The translations under genes and the position numbers were made by a program. Shown here one piece after another: positions 1 through 7,500 of a stretch of DNA of 64,000 nt (position 1 is the first letter of the stretch; every line of letters begins with the position of its first letter). The notes beneath the pieces were generated by a model, which was not told the DNA's origin, ran no database searches, and saw only the letters and a list, made by a program, of their open reading frames with translations. Origin of the DNA: Bordetella petrii (GTDB taxonomy: Bacteria > Pseudomonadota > Gammaproteobacteria > Burkholderiales > Burkholderiaceae_B); the NCBI RefSeq assembly GCF_017356245.1, contig NZ_JAFMZZ010000001.1, positions 3,595,201 to 3,659,200 on the forward strand, given 5' to 3'.

Positions 1-250
1 CGGGGCGCGCCCGCGCGGTGGCGTCCAGCGCCAGGTTGCCGCCGGCGCCGGGCTTGTTCTCGACCACGATATTCCAGCCCGTGTCCTGGCCGATGGCGGT
101 GGCCATCATGCGGGTCAGCGTGTCGGTGCCTCCGCCCGGCGGGAACGGCGAGATGAACGTGACGGGCGCGCCGTCCAGGCCGGCCGCCACGGCGGCCGCC
201 GAGCACGACACCAGCACCGCGGCGGCCATGATTCTTTTCAGGACTTGCAT
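1..250 (-). CDS. Bug-family (TctC-like) periplasmic solute-binding protein, 3' part outside the window
   Basis: Read on the minus strand, the gene starts at 250 and runs off the left edge. The first residues form a signal peptide (MQVLKRIMAAAVLV...), followed by PVTFISPFPPGGGTDTLTRM and an ENKPGAGGN segment. Both are hallmarks of the Bug/TctC family, whose members bind small carboxylates in the periplasm, often without a recognisable cognate transporter. About 83 of the usual 320 or so residues are visible. The DUF1932 oxidoreductase gene lies just upstream on the same strand (gap about 50 bp), so the two may be co-transcribed. The family call is secure; the ligand cannot be told. Confidence 0.85.
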   Translation of the reverse strand, partial: MQVLKRIMAAAVLVSCSAAAVAAGLDGAPVTFISPFPPGGGTDTLTRMMATAIGQDTGWNIVVENKPGAGGNLALDATARARP

Positions 251-300
251 TGTCTTCCTCGCATAGGGGGGTGGGAATGCCGCGGCGCCGCGGCGGAAAT

Positions 301-1185
301 CTAGTGTTGCCGCGCCAGCGGCGTCAGCCAGGCCAGCCGCGCCGGCACCGTGTCGGGCACATCGAGCGGCGCCCCGCCGCGCGCCGCGCGCGCCGTCTCG
401 ATGCCTTGCGCCGTGCGCGCGAACAGGCGTTCCACGCCGTCCAGCACCAGCGGCTGCAGGCCCGCCAGCGCCAGCTGCTCGCGCGCCTCGCGCACTTCGG
501 CCAGGCGGCGCGGCGCATGCAGCACATGCGAACGCACGAAAGAATCCAGGAAGGCCGTCAACGGCGTGCGGTCCATGTCGCCCAGCACGCCATACAGCGC
601 CTCGCGCAGGCCCAGCTGCTCGGCCGCCACCAGGCATTCCACCGCCAGGCTTTCCATGCCCTTGGTAAGAATGCTGCGCAGCAGCTTGAGCTGCACCGCG
701 TCGCCGGCCTGCCCGGCGATGGCCTGGGCGGGAATGCCGCAGCCCTGCGCGAATTCCACGATGGCGGGCGCCGCGGTGCCGGCGCACAGCAGCGGGGTGC
801 GCGCGCCCAGCAGGGCAATGGCCCCCATGATGGCCACATCGGCGAACGGCACGCCATGGCCGGCCGCCACCGCTGCCGCGGCGCGCATGTCGGCCGCGCT
901 GGCGGTCGTGAAATCGGCATACAACGCATCGCCGCGCATATGCGGAAGGGCCTGCTCGGCCACGGCCCGCGCGGCATGCCCGTACACCGCCGACACCACC
1001 AGATCGGCTTCGGCCAGCCAGGGGCCGGGGGCCGCGTGTAGCGCCGCGCCATGGGCCTGCGCCCGCGCCTGCATGTCCGGATCCTGGCGCAGCTCGCAAA
1101 TGGCGGGCAAGGCATAGCCGGCGGCGCGCCAGGCCTGAGCGTAGCAATGGCCGACCTCGCCGCAGCCGAGTAGAGCAATTCTCAT
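301..1185 (-). CDS. NAD(P)-dependent oxidoreductase, 6-phosphogluconate dehydrogenase-like with DUF1932 C-terminus
   Basis: A 294-residue protein starting MRIALLGCGEVGHCYAQAW, a Rossmann GxGxxG nucleotide-binding turn typical of the 3-hydroxyisobutyrate/6-phosphogluconate dehydrogenase superfamily. The segment around ILTKGMESLAVECLVAAEQLG carries the conserved Lys-bearing helix and opens the helical DUF1932 half. The substrate is unknown; relatives reduce or oxidise short hydroxyacids. It precedes the truncated Bug binding-protein gene on the same strand, a pairing that suggests catabolism of the acid the Bug protein captures (inference). The start overlaps a DnaA-box-like sequence at 1185-1193. 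Confidence 0.8.
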   Translation of the reverse strand: MRIALLGCGEVGHCYAQAWRAAGYALPAICELRQDPDMQARAQAHGAALHAAPGPWLAEADLVVSAVYGHAARAVAEQALPHMRGDALYADFTTASAADMRAAAAVAAGHGVPFADVAIMGAIALLGARTPLLCAGTAAPAIVEFAQGCGIPAQAIAGQAGDAVQLKLLRSILTKGMESLAVECLVAAEQLGLREALYGVLGDMDRTPLTAFLDSFVRSHVLHAPRRLAEVREAREQLALAGLQPLVLDGVERLFARTAQGIETARAARGGAPLDVPDTVPARLAWLTPLARQH

Positions 1186-1258
1186 GTGGATAAGTACATT
1201 GAAAATACAAAACGGTATATAACCATGCCTAACACACCCAAATCATGCGGGTTATCCC
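1185..1258. promoter_or_regulatory. DnaA-box-like site plus GGGTTATCCC palindrome in the upstream region of the DUF1932 gene
   Basis: TGTGGATAA (1185-1193), the reverse complement of the DnaA box TTATCCACA, touches the start codon of the minus-strand gene. The palindrome GGGTTATCCC lies at 1249-1258. The region between them is AT-rich for this genome and is presumably the divergent promoter region for the flanking genes. The same pair of motifs recurs near 16060 and 32614. Protein binding here is inference. Confidence 0.35.
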
Positions 1259-1382
1259 TTAATTTTTAAAACAACTAAAGTACATTCAACCCGGCACGCG
1301 GCCCGCCCGGGCGCCCCGGTCCGGCAGACGCCGCCGCCGGGCCTAGAATGCGGTTTTCGCACGCACGACACACCCTCTTCTC

Positions 1383-2360
1383 ATGCATGACATCCAGACC
1401 CTGCTGGCGCTCTATGGCGGGTGGCTCGTTTTCCTGAATGTGCTGGTCGAACAGGCCGGCCTGCCGGTGCCCGCCTATCCGATGCTGATCGCCGCGGGCG
1501 CGCTGGCAGGCGGCGCCGGCGGCTGGCTGGCGGCCTGGCTGCTGGCGTCGCTGGCCTGCCTGCTGGCCGACAGCGCCTGGTACATGGCCGGCCGGCACTA
1601 CGGCGGGCAGCTGCTGGAACTGGTGTGCAAGGTTTCGCTGTCGCAGGATTCCTGCATCCGCCAGACCCAGAAGCTGTACCTGCGCGTGGGCGTGCGCTCG
1701 CTGCTGGTGTGCAAATTCATGCCGGGCGCGGGCGCGCTGTCCACCGCCATGGCCGGGCTGACCGGCACGCCATACCGGCGCTTCGTGGTCTACGACCTGG
1801 CCGGCTCGCTGATCTGGGCCGGCTCGGCGCTGCTGCTGGGCGCGCTGTTCAGCGACGTGGTGGGCGACGTGCTGGCGCTGCTGGCCACGTACGGGCCGCC
1901 GGGCCTGGCGCTGCTGGCCTTCCTGCTGCTGGCGTATGTGCTGATGCGCGGCCTGCGGCGCTGGGTGCTGGTACGCCGCCTGCGCCGCATTCCGCGCCTG
2001 CAGCCCGAAGAACTGCTGCGCTGGCAGGCCGCGGGCCGCGCCCCGGTCGTGCTCGATGTGCGGCCCGGCACCGACGCCGCCCTGCCGCGCATTCCCGGCG
2101 CCATCGCGGTGGACCTGGCCGCGCCGCTGGCCGAGCTGCCGCTGGCCGAACAGCCCGCCGGGATCGTGGTCTATTGCGCCTGCCCCAACGAAATCTCGGC
2201 CGCCCGCCTGGCCGCGCGCCTGCGCGCGGCGGGCTACACCGACATCTGGGCGCTGCAGGGCGGCTACGACGCGTGGGCGCGGCTAGCCGGAAACGGCCAG
2301 GCCGCAGATGGCGCCCGGGCCGGCGCCAGCCTTGAGGCGGCAAAAGGCCAGGCGGCCTGA
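1383..2360 (+). CDS. DedA-family membrane protein fused to a rhodanese domain
   Basis: 325 residues. The N-terminal two thirds is a DedA/SNARE-associated membrane domain: several hydrophobic helices, with the re-entrant-type segments VEQAGLPVPAYPML and CKFMPGAGALSTAMAGL. After a basic linker (LRRWVLVRRLRRIPR), the last 120 or so residues form a rhodanese fold, VVLDVRPGTDAALPRIPGAI, with the active-loop cysteine at about residue 265 in YCACPNEISAA. DedA proteins act in the inner membrane in lipid-carrier recycling and envelope homeostasis. Rhodaneses handle sulfane sulfur or act as phosphatase-like scaffolds. The fusion is a recurring architecture and its function is not established. ATG start. 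Confidence 0.88.
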   Translation: MHDIQTLLALYGGWLVFLNVLVEQAGLPVPAYPMLIAAGALAGGAGGWLAAWLLASLACLLADSAWYMAGRHYGGQLLELVCKVSLSQDSCIRQTQKLYLRVGVRSLLVCKFMPGAGALSTAMAGLTGTPYRRFVVYDLAGSLIWAGSALLLGALFSDVVGDVLALLATYGPPGLALLAFLLLAYVLMRGLRRWVLVRRLRRIPRLQPEELLRWQAAGRAPVVLDVRPGTDAALPRIPGAIAVDLAAPLAELPLAEQPAGIVVYCACPNEISAARLAARLRAAGYTDIWALQGGYDAWARLAGNGQAADGARAGASLEAAKGQAA

Positions 2361-2426
2361 TCAGCGCGCGGCGGCCACACTGCCGTTCGCTGAGGCTGCC
2401 TTGTATTCAACCCCGGGGAGACGGCC

Positions 2427-3137
2427 ATGGGCGATTTTTCCTTCGGTACCGATTGGCCATGGGTCGGCGCAATCGCCGGCCTGATTCTTCTATATCTACT
2501 CTTTTTTTCGACCAGGCTGCAGGCAGACCCATCGCAGTCACGATGGCATGACCGGACGTGGCTGGCATGGATGGCGTCCTTTAGCTACTTTGCCCACAAC
2601 ATCGAGGAATATGGCGTCGACTTGTCGGGGCGCGCTTATGCATTCCCGGCCAGCATGATGCGCGTGCTTGCAGGCATGGGCCAGGCGCCTTCCAATGAGT
2701 TTTATCTTGCCGTCAACTTGAGCCTGGTCTGGGTTGGCTTGCCCATTGCAGCCATGTTGAGCAGGCGGCATCCACTGATCGGACTGGCCGGATACGCGGT
2801 CATGGCCATCAATTTTCTGACACATGCCGGAGCGTATATCGCTGGCGGCTACAACCCGGGCCTTTTTACGGCGGCCGTCCTGTTCCTGCCCCTGACCTTA
2901 TGGGCCACCTACGCGCTTTTTGGCCCGGGCAAGCTGTCTTACAAGGGATTCGGCGTCGTAATCCTTGCCGGCGTTGTTGCGCATGCCGTTTTAATGGGCT
3001 CGGTTCAGCTTCTGGTTCGTGGACTGATCTCCGGCAACGTTGCGGCCATTATTCAGGTCATGAATACGATTTTGTTGATGCTTGTACTTTGGGCTGGCGA
3101 GCGCATATTGGAAGCGCGGCTTTATCGGCGCGATTGA
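2427..3137 (+). CDS. HXXEE-family integral membrane protein of unknown function
   Basis: 236 residues with about six hydrophobic segments. His57-x-x-Glu60-Glu61 (FAHNIEEY) gives the HXXEE family its name. A second conserved His (about 133, in FLTHAGAYIAGGYNPG) follows, as in that family. The charged residues inside membrane helices suggest a metal site or an intramembrane enzyme, but no function is known. The gene is preceded by GGGGAGACGGCC, a good ribosome-binding site. Its base composition is visibly less GC-rich than its neighbours, with AT-ending codons, consistent with recent acquisition. Confidence 0.7.
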   Translation: MGDFSFGTDWPWVGAIAGLILLYLLFFSTRLQADPSQSRWHDRTWLAWMASFSYFAHNIEEYGVDLSGRAYAFPASMMRVLAGMGQAPSNEFYLAVNLSLVWVGLPIAAMLSRRHPLIGLAGYAVMAINFLTHAGAYIAGGYNPGLFTAAVLFLPLTLWATYALFGPGKLSYKGFGVVILAGVVAHAVLMGSVQLLVRGLISGNVAAIIQVMNTILLMLVLWAGERILEARLYRRD

Positions 3138-3236
3138 CACCTGGCCGCGCCGCTTGTTGCGCCAAACAGAACATATTCCACCGTACGAAACCCTGTTGTA
3201 CAGGAAGGAACAAGCCCGTAGAGTGCCCGTCCAGCA

Positions 3237-3259
3237 CTATCACCTTGGACCGGTGATAG
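3237..3259. promoter_or_regulatory. Perfect 8-bp inverted repeat upstream of the Bug gene
   Basis: CTATCACC (3237-3244) and GGTGATAG (3252-3259) are separated by 7 nt and end about 24 nt before the ATG at 3284. The location fits an operator or a 5' UTR hairpin. There is no U-tract after it, so a terminator for the gene upstream is less likely. Confidence 0.35.
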
Positions 3260-3283
3260 ACGACAACAGCGACAGGAGACAAC

Positions 3284-4276
3284 ATGCCCCACTCTCGGCT
3301 CAATCGGCGTCAATTCATCTCGCGTTCCGCGGGCGCGCTGGCACTGGCACTTTCCCTATCCGCCGCGGGCGCGGCGCAGGCCGCCTATCCCGAGCGCGCC
3401 ATCACGCTGGTGGTGCCTTATGCACCGGGTGGAGCCGCGGACGCCCTGGCCCGGGTGCTGGCCCAGCACATGGGCGACAAGCTCGACGCCAGCATCGTGG
3501 TGGAAAACCGCCCCGGCGCCAGCGGCACCATCGGCGCGGCCTACGTGGCCAAAGCCGCGCCCGACGGCTACACCATGCTTTACGACGCCACGCCCTATTC
3601 CATCAACCCGCATCTGTTTCCCAAGATGCCCTTTCCCGCCGGCGCGCTGCAGCCGCTGGCGCTGGTATCGCTGGCGCCCAACATCCTGATCGTCAAGGCC
3701 GATTCGCCCTACAAGAACCTGCAGGGGCTGATCGCCGAAGCCAAGGCACACCCGGGCAAGCTGAATTTCGCGTCGGGCGGCAGCGGCACGGTGCAGCGCC
3801 TGGCCAGCGAACTGTTCCGGCAGGACCTGAAGCTGGACATGGTGCACGTGCCCTACAAAAGCGGCGGCCCGGCGATCACCGACGTGATGGGCGGCCAGGT
3901 GGATTTCATGTTCAGCACCATCGCGGCGTCGTCGCCGCTGGTGGATGCCGGGAAGCTGCGCGCGCTGGCCATCTCATCACCCAAGCGCGCGCCGCAGCTG
4001 CCTGATGTTCCGACCGTGAACGAAACCGTCATACCCGGGTATGAAGTGTACGAATGGAACGGCGTGTTCCTGCCGTCCGGCGTGCCCGGGCCGATCGCGG
4101 CGAAGCTGCACCAGGCCCTGGTGGACGCGCTGCACGACAGCGACGTGCAGAAGCGCTTCAACGATGTGGGCGCCAGGCCCGTGGGCTCCACGCAGGCCGA
4201 ATTCGCGGATTATCTGAAGAAGGAAGACGCGAAGTGGGCGGCGGTGATCCGCCAGGGCAATATCCGGCCCGATTGA
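3284..4276 (+). CDS. Bug-family (TctC-like) periplasmic solute-binding protein, Tat-type signal
   Basis: 330 residues. The N-terminus LNRRQFISRSAGALALAL has the twin-arginine pattern R-R-x-F-I followed by a hydrophobic stretch and AQAAYP, so export by Tat and cleavage after AQA is likely. The mature protein shows the family signatures ITLVVPYAPGGAADALAR, ENRPGASGTIGAAYVAKAAPDGYT and PGYEVYEWNGVFLPSGVP. Members bind carboxylic acids or amides in the periplasm. No tctA/tctB permease genes are adjacent, so it is an orphan binding protein. A GACAGGAG ribosome-binding site precedes the start. Confidence 0.92.
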   Translation: MPHSRLNRRQFISRSAGALALALSLSAAGAAQAAYPERAITLVVPYAPGGAADALARVLAQHMGDKLDASIVVENRPGASGTIGAAYVAKAAPDGYTMLYDATPYSINPHLFPKMPFPAGALQPLALVSLAPNILIVKADSPYKNLQGLIAEAKAHPGKLNFASGGSGTVQRLASELFRQDLKLDMVHVPYKSGGPAITDVMGGQVDFMFSTIAASSPLVDAGKLRALAISSPKRAPQLPDVPTVNETVIPGYEVYEWNGVFLPSGVPGPIAAKLHQALVDALHDSDVQKRFNDVGARPVGSTQAEFADYLKKEDAKWAAVIRQGNIRPD

Positions 4277-4291
4277 GGCTGGCGCCTGCGG

Positions 4292-4317
4292 AGCCGGCAG
4301 AGGGGCGCCGGCTTCCT
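4292..4317 (+). terminator. Possible weak terminator after the Bug gene
   Basis: AGCCGGC (4292-4298) pairs with GCCGGCT (4307-4313) and is followed by a pyrimidine-rich stretch, TCCTCATT, rather than a clean T-run. It sits between the Bug stop codon and the acetyltransferase start. Confidence 0.35.
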
Positions 4318-4335
4318 CATTATTAAAATAGGCGC

Positions 4336-4836
4336 ATGACGCACCCGCTCTCCCCTGTTTTCAGACAAGCCACCCCCGCGGACACCGATCGCTGCTACCA
4401 GATCGAAATCGCCGCCTACGAAGGCGACGAGGCCGCAACGCGCGAGAAAATCGCCACCCGCATCGCCCAGTACCCCGAAGGGTTCCTGGTCATGGAACTG
4501 GGCGGGCAGGTGGCGGGCTTCATCAACAGCGGCTGCGCGCACCAGGTCGTGATGTCTGACGAAGCCTTCAAAGAACTGGTGGGCCACGACGCCGGCGCGC
4601 CGAATGTCGTCATCATGTCGGTGGTGCTGGACCCGGCCTTCCAGGGCCAGGGCTGGTCCACCCCGTTGATGCGCGAATTCATCGGGCGCATGCGCGCCAT
4701 GCGCAAGCAGTCCATCCACCTGATGTGCAAAGAGCGCCATGTCGAGCTGTACAAGCGCTTTGGCTATCGCTATGTGCGGCCGTCCGCCTCCGATCACGGC
4801 GGGATGTCATGGCATGAAATGGTCATAGAGGTGTAA
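4336..4836 (+). CDS. GNAT-family N-acetyltransferase
   Basis: 166 residues with the GNAT fold: FRQATPADTDRCYQIE at the N-terminus, then the acetyl-CoA pyrophosphate-binding motif A, VVLDPAFQGQGWSTPLM (Q-G-Q-G-W), and the motif B region HVELYKRFGYRYV. The arrangement resembles the arylalkylamine-acetyltransferase-like branch, which acetylates primary amines, but the substrate cannot be told from sequence. It lies 60 bp after the Bug gene and 60 bp before the MFS gene, on the same strand. Confidence 0.88.
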   Translation: MTHPLSPVFRQATPADTDRCYQIEIAAYEGDEAATREKIATRIAQYPEGFLVMELGGQVAGFINSGCAHQVVMSDEAFKELVGHDAGAPNVVIMSVVLDPAFQGQGWSTPLMREFIGRMRAMRKQSIHLMCKERHVELYKRFGYRYVRPSASDHGGMSWHEMVIEV

Positions 4837-4898
4837 CCTCGCGGGCATGCTCTGGGCGCAGTACTGCCAGCGCCACGATTCTTCTGCCGAGGTATCTC

Positions 4899-6134
4899 TT
4901 GTCCAACGCCGCAACCGCGTCTTTAAGTGATTCCGCCCTTGAACTATCGCCGCGCGAACAGCGCGGCAACATCGCCAGGCTGACCATCGCCCAGGCGCTG
5001 GCCGGCGCGAACTCGGTGGTGGTCTACGCCACCGGGGCCATCGTCGGCGACATGCTCGCCCCGAACAAGGCCCTGGCCACCCTGCCCATTTCCATTTTCG
5101 TGGTCGGCATGGCCGCCTGCATCCTGCCCATGGGCGCCATCGCCCGCCGCCACGGCAGGCGCGCGGCATTCCTTGCCGGCACCGCATGCGGCGTGCTGGT
5201 CGGGCTGCTGGCGGCCGCGGCGGTCGTCATCGGCTCGTTCTGGCTGTTCTGCCTGGCCACCTTCTTTGGCGGCGCCTATGCGGCCGTCGTGCTGTCGTTC
5301 CGCTTCGCCGCGGCCGACGGCGTGTCCGCCCCGCTGCGCGCCCGCGCCCTGTCATTCGTGATGGGCGGCGGCGTGGTCGCGGGAATTGTCGGGCCCACGC
5401 TGGTCACCTACACCATGTATCTCTGGTCGCCGCACATGTTCGCCGCCACCTTCCTGGTGCAGGCCGTGGTCGCGGCGATATCCGCGGCGGTGCTGCTGGG
5501 GGTGCGGCTGCCCACGCCCACCGCCGCGCAGGTTGCCAGCGGACGGCCGATGTCCGTCATTGCCCGGCAGCCGCTGTTCGTCACGGCGGTGATCTGCGGG
5601 GCGGTGTCGTACATGCTGATGAACTTCCTGATGACCGCGGCCCCGCTGGCCATGCACCTGTGCGGGCATTCCCAGGAAAACGCCAACCTGGGCCTGCAGT
5701 GGCACGTCATCGCCATGTATGCGCCCAGCTTCTTCACCGGGCGGATCATCACCCGCTACGGCGCCGGCAAAATCGTCACGGCCGGCCTGCTGCTGACCGG
5801 CATATCGGCCGCGGTCGGCCTGACCGGCATCGACGTGGCCCATTTCTGGGTAACCCTGATCCTGCTGGGCCTGGGCTGGAACTTCGGCTTCGTGGGCGCC
5901 TCGGCCCTGGTGCTGGAATGCCACCGCCCGGAAGAAAAAACCCGCGTGCAATCGCTGAACGACTTTATCGTGTTCGGCACCATGGCCATCGGGTCTTTCG
6001 CTTCCGGGGGCCTGCTGGCGGCCTACGACTGGGACACCGTGCTGTGGGTATCGTTCGCGCCACTATTCATTGCCGGCGTTGCTCTCGCGGCAACAGCATG
6101 GCCCGACAAGAGAAAGGCAAGATGCAGCGACTAG
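4899..6134 (+). CDS. MFS-family transporter, 12 membrane segments
   Basis: 411 residues with a typical major facilitator layout: TM1-6, a hydrophilic loop near residue 205, then TM7-12. After TM2 the cytoplasmic loop GAIARRHGRRAAF matches the MFS A-motif G-x-x-x-(D/R)-x-x-G-(R/K)-R. The same loop in the C-half is FFTGRIITRYGAGKIV. The only credible start is TTG at 4899 (SNAATASLSDSALELS...), because the next ATG lies beyond the first helix. The substrate is unknown; the nearest family pattern is the YfcJ/NarK-like 'MFS_1' group. It probably exports or imports a small metabolite. Confidence 0.85.
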   Translation: MSNAATASLSDSALELSPREQRGNIARLTIAQALAGANSVVVYATGAIVGDMLAPNKALATLPISIFVVGMAACILPMGAIARRHGRRAAFLAGTACGVLVGLLAAAAVVIGSFWLFCLATFFGGAYAAVVLSFRFAAADGVSAPLRARALSFVMGGGVVAGIVGPTLVTYTMYLWSPHMFAATFLVQAVVAAISAAVLLGVRLPTPTAAQVASGRPMSVIARQPLFVTAVICGAVSYMLMNFLMTAAPLAMHLCGHSQENANLGLQWHVIAMYAPSFFTGRIITRYGAGKIVTAGLLLTGISAAVGLTGIDVAHFWVTLILLGLGWNFGFVGASALVLECHRPEEKTRVQSLNDFIVFGTMAIGSFASGGLLAAYDWDTVLWVSFAPLFIAGVALAATAWPDKRKARCSD

Positions 6135-6239
6135 TTGCTCAACACGACTTTGTGAAGGTCACCACAAGTCAAAAGCCGTGCCTGGATTAGGCGACTTGGC
6201 CCACTGTGGACCCAAGCCGCCTCTAAACCATTGGTATTC

Positions 6240-6314
6240 TGGCGCGCCCGACAGGAATCGAACCTGTATCAAGAGCTTCGGAAACTCTCATTCTATCCAT
6301 TGAACTACGGGCGC
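6240..6314 (-). tRNA. tRNA-Arg (anticodon CCG)
   Basis: A cloverleaf reads on the minus strand from 6314 to 6240, with the 3' CCA encoded. The acceptor stem GCGCCCG pairs with CGGGCGC, the discriminator is G, and the T-loop is GGTTCGATTCC. The anticodon loop TTCCGAA gives CCG at positions 34-36, decoding CGG. A TACAAT hexamer at 6326-6331 (minus) sits at the right distance to be its -10 box. Confidence 0.96.
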
Positions 6315-6522
6315 AAAGAGGCAGTATTGTACCCAAGTTTTGGCGTGATGCGGCGGCGCGGCATGCAATTCGGACCACCGCCCTCGTCCCCGTCCTACAG
6401 GCCGTTATATAATCCAGCGTTTGCATGCGGGGCGGGGCTGCTTTTCGGCCGAGCCTTGCGCTGTAGTTATTCGTCTGTTGCCGCCGCCAGGCGCCCCGGT
6501 ACCCGATTTGCAGGATTTGGTT

Positions 6523-7416
6523 ATGAGCAACGAGCAGGAACACAACGAAGAACACGCCTCGCCCATCAAGACCCCCAAACAGCTGATCGTCACGGTCGTG
6601 CTGTCCTTCCTGATCCCGATCATCGTCATCATCATGCTGGTGAACATGGTTACCTCGGGCACGAAGGTCGGCGCGGGATCCGACACGCTGACCGAAGAAG
6701 CCGTGGCCCATCGCATCGCGCCGGTGGCCGGCTTCGAACTGGTCGACGCCAACGCGCCCAAGGTCTTCAAGACCGGCGAACAAGTCTTCCAGGCCGTCTG
6801 TACGGCCTGCCATACCGCGGGTGTGGCAGGCGCGCCCAAGGTCGGCGACAAGGCCGCCTGGGCTCCGTTCATCAAGACCGGCTTCGAATCCATGCTGAAC
6901 GTGGCGCTGCACGGCAAGGGCGCGATGCCCGCCAAGGGCGGCAACCCGGCCCTGAGCGACTACGAAGTGGCGCGCGCGGTGGTCTACATGGCCAACCAAT
7001 CGGGCGCGTCTTTCGAAGAGCCCGCCGCGCCCGCCCCGGAAGGCGAAGCCGCCAAGGCCGAGGCGCCCAAGCAGGCCGCCGCGCCGGCTCCGGCTCCCGC
7101 GGCGGCGCCGGCTGCCGCCCCCAAGGCCGAGGCCGCCGCTCCGGCCGAAGCTCCCAAGGCTGAAGCCGCCGTCAACCCGGCCGGCGAAAAACTGTACAAA
7201 TCCACCTGCTTCGCCTGCCACGGCACCGGCGTTGCCGGCGCCCCGAAGTTCGGCGACAAGGCTTCGTGGGCCCCCTACATCGCGACCGGCATCGACGCCA
7301 TGGTGAAAGTCGCCATGACGGGCAAGGGCGCCATGCCGCCCAAGGGCGGCGCCGCCAACGCGTCTGAAGAAGACATCCGCGCCGCGGTCGAATACATGGT
7401 GAACGCGGCCAAGTAA
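6523..7416 (+). CDS. Membrane-anchored di-haem cytochrome c (two cytochrome c5-type domains)
   Basis: 297 residues from the ATG at 6523 (MSNEQEHNEEH); the open frame extends upstream, but that part has no family-like sequence. A single helix (VVLSFLIPIIVIIMLVNMV) anchors the protein. Two homologous haem domains follow: C93-T-A-C96-H97 with the Met ligand in GKGAMPAKGG, and C229-F-A-C232-H233 with GKGAMPPKGG. They are joined by an Ala/Pro/Lys/Glu linker of about 60 residues. The domains are near copies of each other, so an internal duplication is clear. It presumably carries electrons in the periplasm between quinol oxidation and a terminal oxidase. A TATAAT at 6408-6413 may be its -10 box. 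Confidence 0.92.
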   Translation: MSNEQEHNEEHASPIKTPKQLIVTVVLSFLIPIIVIIMLVNMVTSGTKVGAGSDTLTEEAVAHRIAPVAGFELVDANAPKVFKTGEQVFQAVCTACHTAGVAGAPKVGDKAAWAPFIKTGFESMLNVALHGKGAMPAKGGNPALSDYEVARAVVYMANQSGASFEEPAAPAPEGEAAKAEAPKQAAAPAPAPAAAPAAAPKAEAAAPAEAPKAEAAVNPAGEKLYKSTCFACHGTGVAGAPKFGDKASWAPYIATGIDAMVKVAMTGKGAMPPKGGAANASEEDIRAAVEYMVNAAK

Positions 7417-7434
7417 GCCGCCCCGCCCGGCCCA

Positions 7435-7475
7435 TAAAAAAACCCGTGCAGAAATGCTGCACGGGTTTTTTCTTG
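7435..7475. terminator. Strong bidirectional rho-independent terminator
   Basis: CCCGTGCAG (7443-7451), a 5-nt loop, then CTGCACGGG (7457-7465), with TTTTTT after and an eight-A run before. It serves the cytochrome gene on the plus strand and the 3-hydroxyacyl-CoA dehydrogenase gene converging from the minus strand. Confidence 0.95.
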
Positions 7476-7500
7476 GGCCGCGCCGGCCGCCGATACCTGC

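Noticed and set aside
4837..4898. Frameshift or missing start upstream of the MFS gene
   Set aside because: A TTG start at 4899 gives a complete N-terminus; no ATG-initiated extension or domain is lost.
7081..7180. Ala/Pro/Lys-rich stretch in the cytochrome gene as a sequencing or frameshift artefact
   Set aside because: The frame stays open and in register with a second intact haem domain; it is a normal flexible linker.
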